A DNA stretch of 64,000 bases. Source: Hymenopus coronatus (taxonomy: Eukaryota > Arthropoda > Insecta > Mantodea > Hymenopodidae). Where the stretch lies: contig CM060883.1 in assembly GCA_030762935.1 (NCBI GenBank), positions 52,598,001 through 52,662,000 on the forward strand, written 5' to 3'. Both the position numbers and the translations under genes were made by a program. Below the pieces are notes generated by a model. The model was not told the origin of the DNA. It saw only the letters and a program-made list of their open reading frames with translations, and did not search any database. Positions 56,270-64,000 of this stretch are shown here, piece by piece; the first letter of the stretch is position 1; every line of letters begins with the position of its first letter.

Positions 56270-57200
56270 AGCTTCAGTACATCATGTCATGGTGAGGCGT
56301 ATAGAGCTGGTGGACGTACCTGGTGGGGCTGGGCTGCACAGTGACGACTGGTCCTCTCTCCGGCGTTGCAGCTGCTAAAGTCGATTCTCGATGCTCCTCG
56401 GCTATTGGAGGGCTCAGCGATGAGCAATTGAGACCTATTTATATCTAGCTTTGGTATTTAGCTACGGTGATCTTCAGGGAGTGGTATGGGAACGTAAATA
56501 ACGTCGACACTTTTCGTTCAATCAAGGTTTATTTCTCTTTTTCAAGTGTTCCCGAGAATGTTCCTGGCGCGATTGAGTTTCGATAATTTCCCTCGAACAA
56601 GAGCATGATACGCATAAAGGTAACTAAACTTTACGCGGCAACGAGTGCAACTGTTACATGCAGAATAATTGTAGACACTTTAAAATTCCGCCATGGCTTC
56701 CTTGTTTCCGCCGTCGCGGTTACGCGTGACATTTATTTCCACTGTGTAAATCACTGTAATAACTTTACTATATTTACAAGGATTCTTGTTTTGGGTGTCA
56801 CAGATTTCCCCTTGGAGTTACATCTCAACTTCCTGAAAATTGCGGCGAATACTCTATATTTATAACAAATTCTACCCACGCGCAAAACCCTCAACTCATA
56901 ATCTCATTGGCCCATTTTTGGCGCCAAAAGTGGCTTGGGGTGCGCTTCTGCCGTGACGTGATTAATTGTCAATGCATCTTTCATGTGATTCTTGGCCTAA
57001 GTTTCCTCATGGTTCCCCGGTTTATGTCGTCTTCGCTTTCTCTTGCGGAGATGTGACCACACAATAGCGTCTTTCCCCTTTTGCAATAGACAAAGAAATA
57101 ACATAAAAAACTGAATTCGTCGCTTGAGAACTCTGGGGTTGAAGTTAGAAACGCTTTCCAGGAACAATCTCTCTGAACATCCAATATACAATAAATACAT
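56270..57200. other. GC/CpG-richer island of unknown origin in PREP intron 5
   Basis: Unlike its AT-rich surroundings, this ~0.9 kb has many CpG (e.g. 'ctctctccggcgttgcagct', 'cgccgtcgcggttacgcgtg'), a TATA-like 'gacctatttatatctagc' near 56430, and a palindromic 'tttttggcgccaaaag' near 56915. Open frames on both strands (56605-56865 +; 56981-57200 -) show no domain that I recognise. It could be a solo LTR or other retroelement leader, an insertion from another source, or a real regulatory island. No terminal duplications were identified. Confidence 0.4.
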
Positions 57201-57589
57201 TATATCTTACTTACTAATTAACCTAAACAATTTAATCAATTACAAATATTGGTTATGCGCTTATTCACCTGGGGGATAATCCGTCTCAATGGCTTACTGG
57301 AAAAATTTGCTAATTTCAAAAGTGACTTCTGAGACTTTTTAAGTTACAAGCTAGGAGCTCCATAAAAATCAAGAAATTAGGAAATGGTATTTATATCAGG
57401 ATAATGTTTTCTGCTCACTACCATTAAAAAAAAAAATGCCCCCCCCCCTACAAGAAAAAAAAAACATAAATAAAAATAAAAGATAGGATTGTGAGCAATC
57501 ATTTTATAGGGATGTGTATCATTTAGCCTCTGAACACTTTTAGTTTGTTTTTTTCCTTTGCTCTACTTATTAGTCTCTTATACATTCCA

Positions 57590-58900
57590 GTGGTTTCCAA
57601 CCTTTTTAAATTTGTGGCTTCAGTGTAAGCTACTGTGGTAAAAACTGAAATAAAAAAAAATCTACAAATAAAATACTATTCATCTCAATATGTCACTTGA
57701 GCATGCTTCTTGTTGCATAACTTGTCAAATCTTGGCACCAAATGAGATACAGCTACCCTCATTTCCATCTCCATACAGTTCTCAACAGTGGCTGTCCAGG
57801 TATTGTGGAAATCGTCAAATCCTCCTTTTGTCCATTCAGTTACTTTCACAACTTTCACACCTTGTGCTCACCCCTTACTTGTTTTTCTTTTTTTTTTTTT
57901 ATCCTACTCAACTCTTGGGAAGTCCTAATCTTTGGGATGAACTCCGCAAAGAAGTTCTCTGCATTAGCTGGTGTACCAAAGAAATGTTGGTGTAGAAATT
58001 ATCTGCAAATAGAGTGTAACCATTTTCAAGCAAGGGCTGTAACATTTTCAATGGAATAGCTTTAGCGTAATCCATACCTTGAAGCTCATTATCTTTCTCT
58101 TGATAAACCCACAGCCATAGGCATTTTTCAGCTGTACAGATTTTGTGTAGTTTTATGCCATACTTATGGGATTTATTAGGAATGCATTGCCTGAAAACCA
58201 GCCTTCTTCTTCCATGGATCTTTGATTCATTAATGATGTCTCTGTTGGGAGTTGTTCTGAAAATGTTCCTGCAACTTTTCTATTAATATTTATAATTTGT
58301 AGATTTTGTTACTATCATTCCTAGGGGCTTCATTATCTATAAAATGCCAAAATGACAGCAATGATAGGAAGCAATCAGGAGACATCGTAGCTTTTATGGC
58401 CTTGTTTTCATATAATGGTTTCTTGGACCAATAAAGGGATATTTCTGGGACCACATTTAATCGCATGATAAGTAAGATCCCAAAAAATCTGTTGATTTCA
58501 TTACTTGAATTTTAGCACTTTTCTGTGCTGCTGGTTTTGTTTCCATAACCACAATTTGGATCAAATCCTGTGTTACAAGGAATGTCAAAATTTGTGCAAA
58601 CATTAATTACTGAATTAACATTAAGCATAATTATGTCTACATGATTTTGTCATGTTGGACTCCAAGTTGGGTGGTCAAATTTGTTATTATTGTCAGTAAC
58701 ATTAATAGCATGTCATCATTTTCAAACTTTATGCTCTGCATCACAATCATTACTTAGATTGTTTCAGATAAACTGCTATCTTGTGGAATGAAAATTGGGT
58801 CATCATCAGATGCAGGAAAAAATTCAGTATCACTTTTGTCAATTTGGTTTAGATAGTATTTGATAGAATATTGAATACCTATTTATGTAAGATGTGCTGG
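57590..58900 (-). pseudogene. piggyBac-like transposase relic
   Basis: Minus strand, shifted frames. MRLNVVPEISLYWSKKPLYE and NKAIKATMSPDCFLSLLSFW, then HFIDNEAPRND (58470-58330; family 'mG…P….YWS…..i…MsxdrF..il..LHf.dN'). Then IINESKIHGRRRLVFRQCIP, NKSHKYGIKLHKICTAEKCL and WLWVYQEKDNE (58235-58090; family 'DE…RgRl.frQYiPnKpHKyGiKlykl….gY….vY.GK'). Then LPLKMLQPLLENGYTLFADN and FYT (58050-58000), with the conserved Asp before Asn. The end 'cagtggtttccaaccttttt' at 57589-57608 looks like a transposon terminus. No TTAA-bordered ends were confirmed. Confidence 0.75.
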
Positions 58901-60189
58901 ATTTTTTTTTTCTTGAGGTGGTAGGTGTAGCTTGGTACTATCTGACTATAAGGGAAGTAATGAAAATTATGTAAATAAATTGGAACAAGGATGATAATTA
59001 ACAATACATTGCTATTCTGTTGAAATACACCTACATTTTAAAAGTATAAAAATGTTAATGTATTTATTTTCTTACATATGTATAAATTCCTAATGCCTTT
59101 ACCCTGATTAATGCTTTCTTCTTCCAAATGCTAAGAGGTCTAGTAAATATTCACAGTGATGCAGTTGCTGCTTATAAGGAAGTTTGCTGCACAAAAAAAG
59201 CTATTATTGTGTCTTCTAAAAAAATAAGCATTTCAGTAAGGTTCCCGTAAAAAAACTCTGTAGTGTGATAATCAGAACACATGGTGACTCAAACAGATAA
59301 TTAACAAAAATATTTCTAAAAATGTTTTTAGATCACTGGTGGTCCAAAAGAAGATATAATATTTCAATTCTTTGCATTGTTTTAAATCAAAGTGTACCTT
59401 TGGGATCTTCGTCTCTGTAAATCTAACGAAGTAATAGCTTTTGCAGTTTTAGGAAGTTTTTCGAATAATTGATAATGTGGAGAAATAAACTGCAGTAGGC
59501 CATATGATAGACCAAAACACAGGGAATGTGCTAATATTAGCCCAAAATATGTATAATGTTTCAGTTTGATTATTTTGCGGTTAAAGACTTAAAACATGTG
59601 GTAAAATAACTATCAATATTTGCATTATTTCTCTGAGTATGTTAAATTATAAGAATTAGAATAAATTTATAATATTTTAAGGAAATACATTATCACTGTT
59701 TTGGTAATACTCCAGAGTCATTCCAGTCACATCAATACCATTTCTATCACAGATCAAATATATAACTAAATACATTGTTACTTTTAAAAATTGTTTACCA
59801 TTGGTTAAGAAAGATCTTTCAGTGATATATTTTCTAATAAATCTAAATGTACATCCCATAAACTTTGTCTCTCAAGGAGAATACAGGCTTAATAGAGCTG
59901 ATTGCAATTAAAATAAATTTATTTGTAAAATCAGTTTAGTTTTATCATTTTAATCAACTTATTTTATAATCTATATTTGTATCATAAATTTTAATCTGTT
60001 ATAATTAGAAACAGCTTAATTGTACTAACAAATTAAATTTCAGCTCAGCCACTAAGAACAGGTGTCTAGAACAATAACCTCATATTTCTAAATGAAAATC
60101 AGTAATTTTTAGAGCTTAATTTTGAGAAGTAGGTTTTCTGAAATTATACCACCATGAAACAGCAACTTATGCTCTTGACCCTAACCTCC
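58901..60189. other. PREP intron 5 DNA, nothing identified
   Basis: AT-rich with no recognisable element. Confidence 0.45.
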
Positions 60190-60202
60190 TCTAGAATTGC
60201 AT

Positions 60203-60487
60203 GTTGCTCTCTGTGGTACATGGGGTACCATGCTAGCCTCTGGTTCCTGAGGTACAGGTTCAAACCTGGTGGAGGATAACTTTTTTTGAGAAAATCCTTT
60301 GCATGGCTTCTTTGGAAAGGAAGTGAAGCTGAAATTTGTGGCATCTGAAACATCAAGTCTGATAGACCTGATAGTCCTTTGAACAGAATTTCCAGTAACC
60401 TTCACCCAGTATGGAATGGGACATTAAGAACCATAGTAATTAAAGAGTGCCCATTAATGAAACTTTTTTTTTTCTTTCTTTCCTTTT
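60203..60487 (+). mobile_element. SINE-1 family, full length but diverged
   Basis: Head 'gttgctctctgtggtacatg', B box 'ggtacaggttcaaacctggt', then 'ctttgcatggcttctttgga', 'aaggaagtgaagc', 'cacccagtatggaatgggac' and a T/C-rich tail. Flanks 'tctagaattgcat' (60190-60202) and 'tctaggcttgcat' (60488-60500) match at 11 of 13 bases and are probably the decayed target duplication. The oldest-looking full-length copy of SINE-1 here. Confidence 0.85.
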
Positions 60488-60776
60488 TCTAGGCTTGCAT
60501 AGGCAAAAATAGGGAAAAGTGATTAATAATGCTTCAAAAACAGTAAAGTTTTAAAAAAGAAAAAGATAATTGAGAATTATTTGGACTGATACCAGGAAAC
60601 CATGTTTAGAATTTATTTGTAAATTCACACTATTATGTATCAAATGAGCATCATAAAACTTGTTTGATGTAGCAAATTATTAAAGTTATTTATTTTATAA
60701 TAATGTATAGCATCTTTGTGTGTTAATGTATCCTTATGTAGAGTAAAAAGAAAATGACTTAAATGTTTTCTTACAG

Positions 60777-60942
60777 AGGATCTGAAGTTAGTGACTGTGG
60801 TCAATGGCTAATTATAACCCCTCAGAAGGATTGCCGGGATAATCTCCTCTTTTTCTGTGACTTAAAAAGTTTACCAGAGGGCCAGATAACAGGAAAGTTA
60901 GAGCTGACACAAGTTGTGCATAAATTTGAAGCAGACTATGAG
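60777..60942 (+). CDS. PREP: Prolyl endopeptidase, exon 6
   Basis: Encodes (I)GSEVSDCGQWLIITPQKDC, then RDNLLFFCDLKSLPEGQITG, then KLELTQVVHKFEADYE. The family has 'GxexSDdGrYlll…eGCdpxNxLwycDL' followed by 'LidxFEgeYd' in the propeller. Acceptor ttcttacag at 60776; donor GAG|gtaagt at 60942/60943. 166 nt; phase 2 in, phase 0 out. The next intron is only 90 bp. Confidence 0.96.
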
Positions 60943-61032
60943 GTAAGTTGGGAGCAAAGGAAAGGTTTATTACAAATGGCTTAAAAATTGGCCAGTGAAA
61001 ATATTCAGCTGTGTTGTTTATTATGTTCTCAG

Positions 61033-61233
61033 TATGTAACAAATGAGGGACCTGTATGCATAATCCGCACCAACAAGGATGCCCCCAACTACCGCCTTAT
61101 CAGGATAGACTTTAGAGATCCCAGTCAAGAAAATTGGACCACTCTGATACCACAGCATGAAAAGGATGTGCTAGAATGGGCTGCTCCAATTAATAATGAT
61201 AATCTTGTACTCTGTTATATATGTGATGTTAAG
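61033..61233 (+). CDS. PREP: Prolyl endopeptidase, exon 7 (last in window)
   Basis: Encodes YVTNEGPVCIIRTNKDAPNY, then RLIRIDFRDPSQENWTTLIP, then QHEKDVLEWAAPINNDNLVL CYICDVK. This matches the family's 'YvTNEGtvFtfkTNxxaPxYrlixIDf.dP…W..LvPeHekDVLEWv…n.LvLcYlhDVK'. Acceptor tgttctcag at 61032; donor AAG|gtaagc at 61233/61234. 201 nt, phase 0 both sides. The remaining propeller and the C-terminal alpha/beta-hydrolase domain with the Ser-Asp-His triad must lie beyond 64000; I found no eighth exon in 61234-64000. Confidence 0.97.
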
Positions 61234-61639
61234 GTAAGCTTTATTAGCAGATTAAAAGAAGCTAGAAACAGTGATGCATTGTTGAAATTTACTTAAGGTA
61301 TCGGAACTAGTAATACGGACATTACTTATTTTTACTAACTTAACATGTTCCAGGAAAGAATTGTTTCCATCCTCAGATGGTATCAGACTGACCTGTGTTG
61401 TTTGTATTTCTGTTGTTTGGTTGTCCTATCATGACAACATCTTGTGGTGGTGAAATGTACTTCCAGAGGGGACTTGGTGGCGGCAAATCAAAATTCATTA
61501 GCTGTGGACTGTGTTTCAAAAATATCTCCCTTGAGTGTATTTGTCCTGAAGTTTTCCCCTTGCGATCGTGATAGGAATCCTTTTAGCAAATAGAAACTCT
61601 ACCCATGACCCCAGTGTAGGACAAGTGGATAGTTAACCT

Positions 61640-62040
61640 TAAGTGGTTAAACAAAATAAACAAAGGGTGGAGTAGCACTGGACAATTGACTAAGCGGTGG
61701 GTTAGTCCCTAGCCTCTTGTTTAGCAGTAATAGAGAAATCACAGCAATGTATTAGTAGATGTTAAGATGTATCTTTCCCATAAAAAAAAATCCCAGGTTC
61801 TATACATCCCCCGCAACTACCAAGATCCCTTTTCCCAACATGGTTCTCCATGCATGGCCTACATGGGCATTTAACTGGGTTCCTCACTACAAAGGGGACT
61901 CAAGACGCTGGTTGGGCCAAACCCTTACCTCTACATACCTATATAGGGGCCCTTTGAGGGTCACATTTTATGATAATGTAAAGCAACTATATTTTGGATG
62001 GTGGCCAAATTTCAGATGGTTGCATTTTTCGTCCTAGTAG
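61640..62040 (-). mobile_element. 5' leader fragment of the RNase H-bearing LINE family
   Basis: The reverse complement matches 3660-3910: 'aacaagaggctagggactaa' versus 'agacaggaggttagggacta', 'ggcccaaccagcgtcttgag' versus the GGGCC-rich start, 'gttaaatgcccatgtaggcc' versus 'tctaaatgcccgcctatatg', and 'ccatgttgggaaaagggatc' versus 'tttgttggtggaaaggaata'. A 5' leader without a body is unusual for LINEs, which normally lose the 5' end, so this may be a rearranged piece. Similarity may extend to ~61440. Confidence 0.6.
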
Positions 62041-63199
62041 TACTCCACTCTATTGACACCATACTAAAGTGTTTTACAACCACCACTATTACAGTAGTGT
62101 GAGTATGAAAGCCTCCAGCTGCAGTTCAGTAACACTTGCTCTCGTGAAAGATTTTCTTCAAATTGTCAGCTGTGTTTCATGCAGCCATTTTTGGTGAAGG
62201 TAAGACATAAAATTATATTATTGCTATGAAGAGAAAACAAATGCCTCTATTATCAAAACCCTTGACTATTTAAACTGGCACCTGGCAACAATTGGCTATG
62301 ACATTCTAAAGCAAGCCGCTCACACACAAGCAAGGCCAGCAAGGCATGGATGCATTCTTTCGCACAGTCACACTATTCACTTTACACTTTTAACTAATAT
62401 TGCTTACAGTCTTTGTAAAATGGCGGAAATTACTATTTTCAGAACGGTTCAAAGTATTGGACAGTTGGCAAATTGAGTTCAGCACAGCAATGTTTCTATG
62501 TTTCAACACAATAGCCAAGTGGGATTAGATTTTTAAATGCATGATTTGGAAGATGAATTGCTCTTTGACCATCAAGCACACACCACCTAGTAGTGTTTAA
62601 GTTTCGAGTGTGCAGTGACATGTGTTGTAGAAAGAGGATCTTGTTAGTTTTGAATCAAAATATTTTATTTTATGTTATTGTGCCTTCTCATCAATTGGTG
62701 ATTTAGCAACATGCTATTGCTGATCCTTCTAATAGGGGACATCTAATTTATTCTGTGATGCATTCAAGCTATCAACATAAGGAACAACTTACGTCACAGG
62801 CACCTGAAATAGTTCATGGTCCTCTGCGCTACAGAATACAGTTGATTATCATCCATTGAACTATGATATATGAGTCATACAGCAACTTCATACTGCTAGG
62901 ATTTGTTGACCATTAGATGGAGAAAAGTAATAATGTTACTCCCAAATAAAGTGACACTAAGAGATACACACTGATGTTTAACCTTATTATATTGAAAGTC
63001 TTAAGAAGAATATTGGCAAGTTACATCATGTATCAATAGGTAAACTCATCTTTACTGTTGCGTCCCAATTTTCAAATCTGGGGTAGTCTCCTCTGGAAAA
63101 AACAGGCTGAAAATAGAACTTCACATGGCAAATGCCATTAACCTTTCATTTGTCACTAGGAGCCTGAGAAACCCCTAGCATTATTTAAGTGTTATCATT
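62041..63199. other. PREP intron 7 DNA, nothing identified
   Basis: No exon or element recognised in ~1.15 kb. Confidence 0.4.
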
Positions 63200-63860
63200 T
63201 TCAAATGAACCATCTAAGCAATTGTCTAGCTAGAACAACTAACATTACAACTTACTCAAGTGCTTGCTGCAATGACAATCTTATATGTTTCTTTATGTGC
63301 AAAAATGACTATAATCAGCAGTTACGTGTTGCTCAAATCAATTGGGCCCTGCATCTTACTGTCATTGCATATTGTTGGCATTTATTTTTGTAATTTTGCT
63401 ACTATCTGTTGAGTTTTTTAGGTGTTAGTTCTAGGGTTATTTTCCTTGGAAACCAAAATGAATATTCCAAAAAGGAGGGAGTATCTGAAAACAGTGGCCT
63501 TAGCTTTACACTTTAAACAGTTACAAAGGAGAGCAATGGTATAAAAACTCTCCAATGATTTGAAAGGCCTTCTAAACTTAAACCTGAAGAGCCCACAACT
63601 GATGATTTGCAAAATGCACCACTATCCACATTGAAAAGGAAACAATATGCAATAAAAACGAAAAACTGCAAAACTAAATATACGTGTGGGAAATCTAATA
63701 CTCCACTCTGTTTCAGCGAACATGCCAAAATGATTACCTCTGATGCCCATGTGCCCCAGAATCCAGATAAGGGTAACCTGGCTAAAAGTACAAAGTCTAT
63801 GCAACATCCTTTTTCACTCCCTTTGACCAACCTAAGGGCTTTCAAAGCTGCCTTATTATT
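63200..63860 (+). pseudogene. Second piggyBac-like relic, C-terminal part
   Basis: Frames read DYNQQLRVAQINWALHLTVI (family 'dYN..MGgVD.~d..l..Y'), LETKMNIPKREYLKTVALAL (family 'fr..la..L'), then LKRKQYAIKTKNCKTKYTCG, then KSNTPLCFSEHAKM (63629-63735). The last is like the C-terminal Cys-rich finger of piggyBac proteins ('C..C….…KT.y.C..CnxPLCl…Cf..yH') with some cysteines lost. Opposite strand to, and different from, the relic at 57590-58900 (which lacks this part). Broken by stops. Confidence 0.45.
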
Positions 63861-64000
63861 TGAGCAGAAATGAACGCCTGCTCATTTGCCTGATATGTTT
63901 AAAATATACATGAATACATGACAGGCTAAGATATATATATATTTCAGCCTGGAACATAGTAGCAACCCTTTCAAGGTTAGCAGGGAACTCTCTATCAAAA

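Noticed and set aside
56605..56865. 86-codon frame in the GC-rich island as a gene
   Set aside because: No recognisable domain, splice context or start context; kept only as part of the island.
61234..64000. An eighth PREP exon
   Set aside because: I looked for the next conserved segment after the 'DVK' end of exon 7 in all three frames and did not find it; it is probably to the right of the window.

Overview
This window is eukaryotic nuclear DNA, most likely from an insect with a large, AT-rich, transposon-filled genome. The signs are a split gene with GT-AG introns of up to 28 kb, many decayed mariner, Harbinger, pogo, hAT, piggyBac and P-type transposons, four kinds of LINE, tRNA-derived SINEs, and no compact bacterial or viral gene order. 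The species cannot be named from the sequence.

The one host gene I recognise is the 5' half of a prolyl endopeptidase (prolyl oligopeptidase, PREP) gene on the + strand. Seven coding exons lie at 14829-14897, 42795-43018, 48520-48707, 55000-55082, 56110-56252, 60777-60942 and 61033-61233. They join without a break into 1074 nt (358 codons) covering the N-terminal segment and about five-sixths of the beta-propeller. The catalytic half lies beyond the right edge. Intron 1 is about 27.9 kb and uses a GC donor.

Layout: 1-14.2 kb (upstream of the gene) holds a mariner relic, a degenerate RNase H-bearing LINE, a fairly young Jockey/CR1-like LINE with a TCTAA tail, a LINE fragment, and two copies of an unclassified repeat (here R1). 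Intron 1 (14.9-42.8 kb) holds a Harbinger element split by a mariner, a pogo/Tigger remnant and a foldback palindrome. It also holds a P-element relic with good terminal repeats, a 305-bp tandem array with a tRNA-like core, LINE, RTE and hAT relics, SINEs and a second mariner. Introns 2-5 and the right end hold a mariner with a SINE nested in it, further SINEs, possible Penelope-like and LINE pieces, a GC-rich island of unknown origin, and two piggyBac relics.

The elements do not form a working system; nearly all carry stops, frameshifts or truncations. The most unusual signals are (i) seven R1 copies, all in one orientation, with microsatellites grown at one internal position; (ii) the P-type element with a THAP-like start; (iii) two ~180-200 bp foldback palindromes that share an end sequence with a possible Penelope-like relic; (iv) the GC-AG first intron of PREP; (v) the GC-rich island in intron 5. 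I saw no rRNA genes, CRISPR arrays, operons or convincing functional tRNA genes.
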